A stretch of 64,000 bases of DNA from Taxawa tesnikishii (nom. ined.) (Eukaryota; Ascomycota; Dothideomycetes; Dothideales): the NCBI GenBank assembly GCA_030247885.1, contig JAPDRO010000028.1, forward strand, positions 248,001 to 312,000, read 5' to 3'. How positions within the stretch are numbered: the first letter of the stretch is position 1; every line of letters starts with the position of its first letter. A program made the translations under genes and the position numbers. A model generated the notes under the pieces. It did no database searches. It was given only the letters and a program-made list of their open reading frames with translations, and had not been told where the DNA came from. Shown here in pieces: positions 1 through 10,345 of this stretch.

Positions 1-121
1 ACGGACTTTACCTAGGTATACGCAGAAGCGCATCAAGCACAAACGCCTAGTGCCTGCCCTTTCCTCCTTCTCCCGAACGCCTTCAACTCCATGCACCCAA
101 CCATAATCTCTCCCCAAACAG

Positions 122-918
122 TCAGATCAATATCTTCTCCGGCTCATTCTTTCCCCTTTTCTTGTCCCCCTCTCCCAGATTCCCAAACAAATCCACGTTC
201 TCATCATCCTCCCCTTGCCCACATTCTTCCCCTCCCCATCATTCGTAGCATAGATCTCCGCGATCCTCAGATCAAAAGGGCCGGGAATCCTATCGATCAA
301 TCCAATGCCCACACTCCTAACCCTCTGCCTCATCATCTCCGCCTGCGGCTCGACCACCATGCCGTAATTCGTCCTTACGAAATCTCTGAATGCCACAACC
401 ACAGTTTCCCACTCGCCGTCGCGCGTCGTGTACAGGCGGTGTTGGTGGATGTCCGTCGGTACGATCGACTCGGTCTGGATGTTGATAAAGTATTTCCGCC
501 CATCCGCCTTGACGCGCAACGCAAGGTAAGAATAGGGATCGATATCCCACAGACTCTTCCCGAACAGCGTGGGCGGGCGATCCCGCGTCCTGAACGCCGC
601 GTATCCACTCCTCTGCACCTCCGGGCGATTCGGCGGCAGCTCAATGCTAATGCTGCCGCTGAACTGCGCGTGTGCGGGCTCGGAGGCGGCTGCGGCGTGG
701 TGGGTGAGAGAGACCTTGGAGAATCCGCCCATGTCGCGGTCGGACATGGTCTTGCACATGGCAATGGAGTCTGGGTCGTTGAAGTTTATAAGTGGGTAGG
801 GTCGTGTGGGTACGTGTAGGGTTTCCATCTTTATGGCGATGTTGGAGAGACGCTTGAACTCGTCGAGACTGCGCTTCCAGAAGCCCGGAGGGGCGAGGAG
901 CCGGCGCGTGCACTGCAT
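122..918 (-). CDS. CIA30: Complex I intermediate-associated protein 30 (NDUFAF1 type)
   Basis: Mitochondrial assembly factor of respiratory complex I. The family binds assembly intermediates through a jelly-roll CIA30 domain. The product is about 265 residues. It starts at the first Met at 918 (MQCTRRLLAPPGFW), and the domain fills most of the protein: an SDRDMGG stretch near residue 60, FSGSISIELP near 85, then YLALRVKADGRKYFIN near 135 and RIAEIYATND near 235, all in the family order. The tail as read in one frame to 127 is strongly basic. One extra G in the GGGG run near residue 240 gives an acidic tail ending at 122 instead, which fits the window-wide homopolymer pattern, so the exact end is uncertain. 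No intron is needed. It is divergent from the RIM2 carrier, and both products act in mitochondria. Identification is good; the C-terminus is less sure. Confidence 0.82.
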
Positions 919-1342
919 CGTGGGCGAGTGTGAGCCGGGAGGAGCTTGTCGTGGTTTGGAGGAGCTGTATCGGGAAGAGCTGCTGCTTAATGTCTGTAGT
1001 GGACAATGGGTGGTGCAGTGTATATGGGGCTGGCTAATGTTGACGTAGAGTGAAGCTCCAAGTTGATGCGGGATGAGCGGAGGTGCTCAGACTTCCGGAC
1101 ATGTGGATTATCTAATCAAAGATGGGTATAGACCTGATCTGATCTGATAATATAAGATATTAGTACATCATCTAGCTGTTTGCCCTGAGCTAAACTCCTG
1201 CACGAGAGAAAGAACAGGGAAGGCAACTTGACCAATCTACTGCCTAATCACCAACTACAGCACCTAATTCACCCATTGCTATCGAGTTCAAAGGATCTCC
1301 TCACGATTCTCGTTCCGTTGCGCCTCTACCACCAGTTCCGCC
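919..1342. promoter_or_regulatory. Divergent intergenic region CIA30 / RIM2
   Basis: 424 bases between two start codons pointing away from each other, so it should hold both promoters. An A/T-rich core lies at about 1108-1170, with repeated GATCTGATCT-like units at 1134-1148. No gene seen. Confidence 0.5.
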
Positions 1343-2606
1343 GTGCCTACAACGTTGATGACATTCTCTTCGCCCGCCCAAGGCCGCAATCCTACTGTCA
1401 CAGGAGCGCCCATCGCCCCGAATCCTTTACCTCAATCGCGCGAAACCGGCGAGGCATTGCCGGAGAAGGGCCTTGATGGCACCAAGATAACATCGAAGCC
1501 GGCCCCTGTGGCCAAGTCATGGGCGCACTTCGTCGCTGGAGGGTACGTCGAGCCAGCACACATGCGCTGCGGCACTCGCGACAGGTGCATATCTAACTGA
1601 CTGCTTCTCTTTGCAGCCTAGGTGGTATGACAGCAGCGACCCTGACCTCTCCCTTGACGTCCTCAAAACTCGCCTCCAGTCCGATTTCTATCAGTCACAA
1701 CTCGCTGCTGCACGAGAAGCAAGAGGCATACCACCACTTTCACAACTCTCCTTCGGCCGGACCGCATTACTCCACGTCCGTGAGACATTCCAAATATTAG
1801 GCGCGATCCCCAAAGTCGAAGGCTGGCGCGCTCTCTTCAAAGGTTTGGGACCCAATCTCGTCGGCGTTGTACCCGCACGAGCGATAAATTTCTTCGCGTA
1901 TGGAAACGGAAAAAGGATTATAGCAAACACTTTCAACGACGGCAAAGAAGCGACATGGGTGCATCTGCTCGCAGCCGCACAGGCCGGCATCGTCACCGGA
2001 ACAGCTACAAACCCCATCTGGCTCGTCAAGACGCGGCTGCAGCTCGATAAGTCGCACGCGGAGCGCACTGGCAGCGGCACGGGAGGACGCCAATACAAGA
2101 ACGCGCTCGACTGCACCATGCAGACCGTGCGCGCGGAGGGTATACGCGGGTTGTACAGAGGTCTCAGTGCGAGCTACCTCGGCGTCACCGAGAGCACGTT
2201 ACAATGGGTACTCTACGAGCGAATGAAGAGATGGCTCGCCAACAGGGAACAGCGCCTCCTTTCCAGCGGTCGGACACCCACAACCTGGGACGAGACGGTC
2301 AACTGGGCGGGCAAGCTCGGCGCAGCGGGCGGTGCGAAATTCATCGCCGCGCTCGCGACTTACCCGCATGAAGTCGTGCGTACGCGGTTGAGGCAGGCGC
2401 CTGTCACGATGTCCCCGACTGGAGTCCCGCATTTGAAGTACACGGGCCTGGTGCAGTGCTTCAAGCTGATCTGGAAGGAGGAGGGTATGGCTGCGCTGTA
2501 CGGTGGTCTGACGCCGCATATGTTGCGCGTGGTGCCCAGCGCGGCCATCATGTTTGGCATGTATGAGGCTGTTCTCGGTGTTCTTGGCACCAGCTCTGGT
2601 ATATAG
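1343..2606 (+). CDS. RIM2: Mitochondrial pyrimidine-nucleotide carrier (RIM2 type)
   Basis: Inner-membrane carrier of the SLC25 family. RIM2 proteins exchange pyrimidine nucleotides and are needed for mitochondrial DNA and iron homeostasis. Two exons: 1343-1542 and 1617-2606, with GTACGT donor and TTTGCAG acceptor. Exon 1 ends with WAHFVAGG, the usual start of the first repeat, and exon 2 begins LGGMTAATLTSPL. The frame then has to move by one base at about 1651-1654 to reach DVLKTRLQSDFY, which rebuilds the carrier signature P-x-D-x-x-K. Adding one C to the CCC run makes the coding length 1191 bases (396 residues). The second signature NPIWLVKTRLQ lies near residue 200 and the third TYPHEVVRTRLRQ near 325. 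Start at 1343 is the first in-frame Met; a second Met lies five codons on. Confident in family, good confidence in RIM2 because of the long first repeat. Confidence 0.85.
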
Positions 2607-3255
2607 ATGGGCTTGAATATGGTGGGTGGGGTAGTATGGTGTGTACTAGCATTCGACGGCGTATTGGGTTGGGTGACTGGCTGGCTGGCTGGGCGGCTGG
2701 TCGTTCAGAGGGACCTGTACGGGATATCCTGTCTCCTCTTGTGGGCTTTGAGAGAGGGAAAGCTCTTCTTCTCTGTATCATACTTGTATACTGTATCATT
2801 ATCTTTGTACAACAGATTACTACACATTGTGGTCTCGGTGGGTCGCGCTGAGAGCAGATTGTTACTCGCATTGTTCTACGTCCCAAACGGAGAGCGGATG
2901 TGTTCTACAAATCTGCTGTAGACTGGATTGGAGTCTTTGGTCCCGTCTATGTTGTACTACTGCCGTTAACTGAGCGTACCACAAAGCTGTATACAGTGAC
3001 ACATCCCGCGCGTCGCGTCTTCCTTGACCCGACAACACTGTGAAATCACGCTTGCCAATATCGTCCTTCTCGTAACCAAATTGACAAACAGGATCCAACA
3101 TACTTGGACGATAGCAGAACTGAACGGAAACCACTTCTGCTGTCTGGTCATCCACAAGAAAAGCTGTACAGAGTCTACAATGCGAACACGATCACTCACA
3201 AACTGTTCGTCCTGTGGGTAACACCAAGTGAAGAAAGAAACCCTCTACCAGGAAC
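2607..3255. other. Intergenic: RIM2 3' end and APC5 upstream
   Basis: 649 bases between two genes on the same strand. T-rich stretches follow the RIM2 stop (about 2760-2825) and may hold the poly(A) site; the right half should be the APC5 promoter. No coding signal. Confidence 0.4.
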
Positions 3256-6196
3256 ATGAAAATGTCTCGCTATCTGACCCCATCAAAAATCGGAATATTC
3301 GAGATACTCCACCTCTACCATGAAGGCAACGTGCCTTTGAGCGGAAGCATCCCCGTCCTCTCCTTCGTCGCATCACAACTCCCACGCGGGCCATTCCACA
3401 GCGGAACCATTGACGCAGACGCACCATCAAGATTTCCAGCCACTTTGCGAGAGTTTCAGACAGTGCTCTCGCCGTTGCAATCGAAGATCCCCGGACGCAC
3501 TGTTTATGATTTGTTTCTGGCGCAGTTGTGGACGCTCAATGATTTTGATGCGTTCCAGAACGCACTCACGGTACAGGCTGCTGAGCTCTTGGAGCGGAGG
3601 GGTAGTGAGGGAGTGGAGAATGAGAATGAGGAGCAGAAGATCAATTTCAGCTTCACCAGCCCCATCGGCCGCTTCATCAGAAAATGCAAAGTCGAGTTCG
3701 AGCGGTTGCAATTCCATGACGCCTACGAGCTCTGGGAAGCCTTTCTCGCTTTCAGGGCGCCTTCGAAGGCCTCGCTGAAGCAAAGGGTAGCTGAATCAGC
3801 AGACTCTTTTGGCGCGGATCTGACGCAACAATATGATATGCATGTTGATGCTGCAACTGCAGTCTTGCGGGACCAATTTGATAAACGCCTCAACTTGCAT
3901 ACTGGGGTTCCTCTGTCGAGCCAGGAAGATGCGGAACAGCTTGTCCGGTTTCAGTTGCAGAAACTGCAGCAGTTCGGGAACAGAGTGCCGGAGGAGATGA
4001 AGGACCAGCTCCATGAGGTGATACAGCAGGGTGCGACAATGCCTTCGGATGTACATTTCATCAAGTGCGTGTTCCATCCTCTTGAGTTGTTGAGCTGCTT
4101 GTAGGACTGTAGATGGGCTAATGTGGCTCGCCAGCTTCTTTGACGCCTGGCGTTCCGGGGCCTATACGACAGCGATAGAGCATCTGCATCGCTACTTCGA
4201 TTACACGATGGAGGCACAGATCATGCACAACGGCATCAAGACGCACCATCAGTACGCACTTTTGCATCTCGCCGTCTTGCACGCCGACTTTGGCTGTTAC
4301 ACCGAAGCTATATCCGCAATGAGCGAGTGCATTGCCACAGGTACATACAAGCCCTCTACTTTCCCTCAAATACTGAACTAAACCCTCGCAGCTAGAGAAA
4401 ATCAGGACGCAAGATGCTTGCACTTCAGTCTCTCATGGCTATCACATCTGCGGAAAGCCTTCCCCGCCCTTGCCGAACTTGAGAACACGGGGCAGGGCAC
4501 CGAGCTCGCAGGGAGTGAAATAGATACGATACGTTTTCTGCAGCACAAGGCCACTGAGCCTCATAATCGGGACTTTCCCGCGTTGACAGGGGCGTTACTT
4601 TCCGAATCAGAACTTATACTACGCATGGGTGGGCCCGTCACCAAAGCCATAGAGCTATCCTATCAAGCAGGCTATATCAACAAGCAGTACGACATCGCCA
4701 ACATGGCTGCTAGCCAGCTACGGCTCCATGGCTCTATCTACGCTAGGCTCGGTCACGCGCCCCTCGCTGAGCTGCACTGCGGCATTGTACAGCACATCCA
4801 TGGTCAAACAGCTACGAGCAATGACACCCTAAGCGCAGCCTGCCAGCTCGCCTACATGCGCGCGCTGAGCGGACGGTATGAGGATGCGCTGAAGATGCTC
4901 GAACGCGCGGATCCGAGGGGTCAGAAGACGCTACGGTTGGAGCAGATGTGGAGGGGTTCCGGACCATGGTCAGGCTGAAGCGAGCGCTGCATCGGTAAGA
5001 TTTCAACCTGCTTCAAAAACGAAGAGTCACTGATCGGGACGGATGATTAGGAACGAGCTCTTCGCCGCCGAACACCTCCTCCGGGAGCTAAGACCGATAC
5101 GCAAACTTGCCGAACCTGGTGTAGTGTTTGAAACTCATGTCCTGGAGATCGATTTCTTCATCCGTAGCGGTGATATGTCTGCCGCTTTCGACTATGTCGG
5201 CGATCTCATCGCGCAGACGAAGAGCAGGAGTGGTTCAGGTACATCATGCCCCGCTTCCTATTCGACCGCCCTCTATCATGCCGTCGGGCTAGTCTTGGTA
5301 CGAGACGTTTTGCTAACAATGTGGTGCTCGCGCAGACATCGCCCACCGCATCCGTCTGCTGACGCTGAAAGCCCAGATCTGGGTCAAAGCGGAGAAATCG
5401 GCGAAGGGTTTCAGTATCGCGTTGCGCGCTGCGAGTGCTGCGCAGCGCGCGATGATCTTGCCGGCTATGTGGAACGCTATCGGGACGTTGTGTACAATTC
5501 TTACAGATTTGGAGGAGTATGATGGGGCCAGGAAATTGTTGGAGGCTATCATGCCGCAGGTACGTCCACGATTTTGATCTTCTCCTCGCCGCAACAGATA
5601 TGTTATAGTAACCGGGCCTCGATGTCAAGAACGGGCAAGAAGGCACGGCATGAGAGGATGACTGGAAAATCGGACCGATAGCTGATGATTCATGTGACGA
5701 ACAGGCGCTAGGAGGCGACAACGAATACTACATCGCAACGCTCTACTCTACCCTGACGGACGCATACATGGGGCTTGCTGGGAAGGCGAGCCCAGACCCG
5801 AGCGCGAGCACCAAAGAACGCGATCTACATATCAACGCAGCATCACTGTATCTGGAGAGAGCGAAAGAGTGTAAGTATCACCCTCCCAAAATTCCTCCAA
5901 TCAACCGCGTACTTCGTCCCAGCCTCGCGGTTGATATATGGCGACTCACCAGTCACCCCTCCCCTCTTCCTCACCTTGAGCAGCCGCCCTTAAGCGAACG
6001 AGAGAGCTGACGCACATACGCAGCGTATGCACGGATCGAAGACCTGAACGGCACACTCGACGTTCTGGCGAAGAAAGCGGCAATCTTCAGATACCAGGGC
6101 GAGGTCGCGTTGGCGGAGGAGACAGAAGATCAACATGAGTGTACACTGCAAGGCGCGCGGCGAGCCGAGCTGAAGGTCTTGGGAGTTGAAGGGTGA
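3256..6196 (+). CDS. APC5: Anaphase-promoting complex subunit 5
   Basis: Scaffold subunit of the APC/C ubiquitin ligase that drives chromosome separation and mitotic exit. Seven exons by reading splice sites: 3256-4064, 4105-4340, 4392-4994, 5051-5238, 5336-5559, 5705-5870, 6024-6196. The N-terminus has TPSKIGIFEILHLYHEG, typical of APC5, and the middle has the family core WLASFFDAWRSGAY near residue 275, followed by TPR-like helices such as HHQYALLHLAVLHADFG. Phases join cleanly at every intron. One frame change lies at 4952-4956 in GAGGGG; adding one G gives a coding length of 2400 bases (799 residues), close to the family size. The next Met two codons on (3262) is an equally possible start. 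Nothing unusual in context. Confidence 0.85.
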
Positions 6197-6556
6197 AGAC
6201 AGATCAGCTACCTGGTTGATGGTGGACGAGAAGGTCAAGGAGACCGAAGCGACAGAACTGCCGCCGAAAGTATTGCCGACGCACACAGATGCGATACACG
6301 CAGCATGAATGCACACGGATGCGACACCATTGGGGAAAGAATTACGGTATTTGCATTACATATCATGAGAAGCGTAACACATTACCATTTACTGCAAGCG
6401 CTCCATGTCCATCATGCCTTGTTCATCCAGCCTCCCAATGAAACGACGCCTACGCTATGCTTTTCCCGCGCAGGGGACGAAAAGAACAAAAAAAAAAAAA
6501 GGAAACGGCAAGAACGCCAGCTGGGTACCACTTCCAGCTCCACCATCGCGGACCTT
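6197..6556. other. Convergent intergenic region APC5 / laccase
   Basis: 360 bases between two stop codons, so both 3' UTRs. It contains a run of 13 A at 6488-6500, which reads as poly(T) on the laccase strand. No gene seen. Confidence 0.4.
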
Positions 6557-8566
6557 CTATAACCCGGACTCGAACTGCTGGTACTGCGCTCCCTTGTAGT
6601 AGTCGTCCCAGTTCCTGCACGTCCGGTCCCAGGAGTCGTCTAGGGCGAAGGTGTCCGGGATCGCAGAGGCCTGCTCGAGGAACTGTACCGCGAAGCCTTC
6701 GCTCACGTGCCACGCGATGTGGCAGTGCATGAGCCAAACTCCGGGATTGTTCGTCTGGAACGCGACGACGAGCCAGCCGTTCTGGGGCAGCATGGCCACG
6801 TCCCTCCTGGTCGGGTTGTTGAAGTTCAGCTGCGAGACGTCGGTGAAGTTGCCCGTGCCCGCGCCGAGGACGGAGAAGTCGTGGCCGTGCAGGTGGACTG
6901 GGTGCGGTGCGGTGCCGATGAGGCCTTTGAAGGACTGGATGATCCAGAACGTCCACTGGTTCGCTTCTGGCAGCTCGATCAGGCTGAGGTCGCGTGGATA
7001 GGACGTGTTCCCGTCGCGCACGTACTCGAGTGTCGGTTTCTTCCAGTCCACGGTGATGAGGTTGTCGTGGATGGACCACTGCACCACGCTCTGGTTGTTG
7101 TACGACCAGCTGGCGTTGGTGCCGTAGCTGAGCAGGACATCCAGGTTTTGATGTTGGGATGCGAATGAGTCGGATGGCACGTCCTTTTTCACATAGGGAA
7201 CCAGGTTGGGTTCGTCGGTACAGCTCATGGTGTAGTCCGTCTTGCTGCTGTTCGGGTCCCCTGATCCAGCGCCCTCGTAGCTGAAGATTGATTGGATGTT
7301 GTAATTGTTGGCGTTGGCACCGCAGTTGGTTTGCACTTCGGCGCGAAACCAGTAGTTGGCGACGGTCTGGTTCATGTGAATAACGACGTCGTAGCGTTGG
7401 CCGATGCCGAGAAAGAGCCATTGGGTGTCGTAGGGCTCGATGGCGACGTAGTCGGCTTGGATCACGGTCATGATGTGGGAGTCCAAGGAGACTTTGAAGT
7501 GGTTGTCCACGCTTGTGTTGATGAGACGGAGGAGGTATGTCTTGCCGGACTGGACCTTATTGACGTTGTAGGAGCCTCCGTTTCCACTTGGGCTCTTCAT
7601 TGTGCCGTTTATGAGGCCTGTGGTTACGATCAGCAAATATCACATAGGGTAGACGGAATGGACGAACCGTTGTCTGCAGTGGGTGGTGGAATCACAGATG
7701 GGCCAGGAGCCAAGCGGCAATCATGCTGAGTAGCTGTGGCGTAGTACCAGTCCGTTACTGGTAGGACCCCGAGATCTTCATCGTAGTTCGCAGTTGCTGG
7801 ACCGTGAATAACGACGGGTCCGAGTACGCCATCGCCGTACTGGGCACTGTGATGGCTGTGGTACCAGGACGTTCCGTATTGGTTGGCCAGCCATGTGTAC
7901 GTTTTAGAGTCTCCTGGAGCGAGAGGGCACTCGGTAACGCCGTTCACGCCATCCATTACGTTGCTGTTTGGCTGCATCTGACCGTGCCAATGTATGCTTG
8001 TGCTGTGTCCTGTCAGCGCAGGTCCGGATAACATGTGATAGGTTGTGTACGCACCCGTTGTTCTGCAGGCTGTTCTTCACAGTGACCTCGACTGTATCAC
8101 CCCAGTCTGCTTCGATCGTTGGGCCTGGATATTGCCCGTTGATCGCGAAGACCATCCTGGAGTATCCGTCTGGAGCCATTGTTGTGTTGGTGATCTCAAG
8201 CGTGTACTGTGTGCTCATTAGTTACTGGAGCATGAGTACTGCTGTTCGCCTGGATGAACAGGATTGTGTTCATTTCTGCGGACTTATACGCACAGATCTG
8301 GTCTTTCCGGTCGTGGGCCAGCTTGTCTCAGAGTCGGTGTTGATATCAAAACCACCGCCCCAGCATCCTCTGCTTGTGGGACCATTCGTGCAGCTGGGGT
8401 TGGTGTCCCGCTGCTGCACAGGGTTGTAAGCAGGTAGTGCTTCAACCGCATGCCTCTTCGCGGCCTGGGGAGTGGTACGTGAGGGTGGAAGGGCGGTTGC
8501 AGTAGGAACAAGGACAGAAGAAACGAAAGCGAGCACGCTCAACGACAGGTAGGACAGGGAACCCAT
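6557..8566 (-). CDS. Secreted ascomycete laccase (multicopper oxidase)
   Basis: Copper enzyme that oxidises phenols with reduction of oxygen to water; in fungi such enzymes serve lignin breakdown, pigment and detoxification. Four exons: 8566-8294, 8206-8055, 8002-7668 and 7617-6557, giving 606 residues in frame with no correction. Signal peptide at 1-25 (SYLSLSVLAFVSSVLVPTATA). The four copper-binding motifs are in order: HWHG near 146, HSHHSAQ near 190, HPVHLHGHDF near 490, and HCHIAWHVSEG near 554. The first motif is completed by splicing, because exon 3 starts just before TSIHWHG. The protein ends in ESGL, close to the DSGL end typical of ascomycete laccases whose C-terminal plug is processed. 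The Leu ten residues after the last Cys-His pair region cannot be judged reliably. TATA-like sequence lies at 8662-8668, about 97 bases upstream. Confidence 0.93.
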
Positions 8567-10345
8567 TTTTGGTGCCGAAAACTCCAGCTCGAATGAGAGA
8601 AAGATGTAGGAAAGTCCTTGCCTTGCTCAGCTTACCAGAAACTGGCATGGCAGCCAGCAGCTAATATACAGAGGCCATCAGCGTAGCAAACCGCTTCATC
8701 GCCGATGCGGATGTTGCGGCTACCTGAGTGCCAGCATCTCGCTCCAATATACATTGCATCCTGACGGCAGATGCGGGCTCGCTCACTGCAATGGTAGTAC
8801 CAACATGTTCCTTTACTGGACATGAGCACACGATAGGACGTCTAGCTTAGAGCTGAGGCTCAAGTGGCACCGAGTGGAGCCGTCCGCCCGGTGTTGATCT
8901 TTGCCTATCCAACATGTAGCGGCCCGGAGAATATATTCCATCCCTGCCAAGTGAGCAGACCGAGCCTCTCCCGCTTTTCTGGATAACGTCAAGAGAAAGG
9001 AAAGTGATGTGCAGAACCGCAGCCTTACCGTGTGCGTTAGCGAGAACGTGCATCTGCTAAACGAAATATAGATAATCTCGTCGCGATGATTCGTCGAGAC
9101 CTGCTCCCACGCTTCGGAGAAATCGATGGGGATGCCCGTCTGACGTGCATTGTATCTTTTGTTCCCATTCGTCCCGCTTGTTTAAGGAGTGGAAGATACA
9201 TACCCATCATGCAGCCGTCGCATTCTCACAGTGTACTGTACTCATCGGTTCCCGCGTCCTCCGACCCGCCTTACATGGGCCTTCATGCGCGCTTTGGCGA
9301 AGCTGACATGGTTGATGTTGCTGTAGAAGAAGGCAGTCCCTTAGCATGTCACTGAGGTGTGGAGATTTGTCGTTTCTTGCTTGATGATGTCGTTGATCGA
9401 GAAAAGATTAGCGTCATGCAAGTTCGGGGATTCGTGACGATCATGCCAATTCACACATCCCACGGGTACTTCTCGGCCAACCCAACATCTGCATCTTGCC
9501 ATTGTGAGCATCCCACAGCCTCGTGGGAGCGGACGGGCTGAATCCTTACTTCCTTGCCCCTCCGGAAGGCCATGAATAGACGGGCAAGAAGTCCTAGAGG
9601 GGATCCGGTTCCTCATCCGCCAGAAGTCACGACAACACGGCATGATCGGCCAGATTGTGGGTGGCCCGTTTGGACGTTCCCACAACAAGAGCGCTCCGAG
9701 ACATCAGACTTTCCGTCAAGAGTTCGTTCTTGCGCTAGAGATGCAGTAGAGAGGCCACCCACATCTGAGTTCTCGTATTTCTCAAGAATCGTGATTCAGG
9801 TGTTGCATATCGCCAAAACTATATGGGAGCAGAATCAGACTTTAGGTAATGCAACGTCAGCTGGGTAAAAGTCGTTTGGGCAAATCACTTGATGAAAGCG
9901 AAAACTCTTGAGCGGCGAGTGTTAGCGTGACGGGATCTTTCCGTCGAGATGAAGCGCACGCCAGCAGTTGTACCGAATCAGTGCTGCAAACAAACACGAT
10001 TCAAGGTACAAACCGGGAACAGGACGAGTAGATGAGGAAAGGTAAGGTCGGTTTGGAGCTAGTACTATCGACCTCGCGCTTGTATCTGGGATCAGCACTG
10101 AAAATTGCACCCCAACGTACTGGGAATCAATGCTTGCACCGCATGTCCTTTGTAACACACAGTTTCTAGAACGTGAGAGAAAACGCCCAGCCACCATCCA
10201 TTCGCATGCAAGTTACCTTTCTCTTGGTTTATCATGATGCCGCGCCTGTTCTTCACCCTTTGACGCCTGGAAATGCGTGAATTCACCGACCTCTCTAACT
10301 CGACCAGATCCGAGATCCTCCAGCCTCTGCTTCCACACCGCTCCT
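8567..10345. promoter_or_regulatory. Laccase upstream region and 3' side of CTP synthase
   Basis: 1779 bases without a convincing gene; small open frames here show no family motif. The left part should carry the laccase promoter (TATATTA on the minus strand at 8662-8668), the right part the 3' UTR of CTP synthase. Confidence 0.45.

Noticed and set aside
1611-2606. Separate gene starting at 1611 for the RIM2 carrier
   Set aside because: It begins with splice-acceptor sequence read as codons; the conserved first repeat lies in exon 1 and in the other frame.
6707-7729. Long open frames on the plus strand over the laccase
   Set aside because: They mirror the laccase coding strand, have Val/Asp-biased composition and no family motif.
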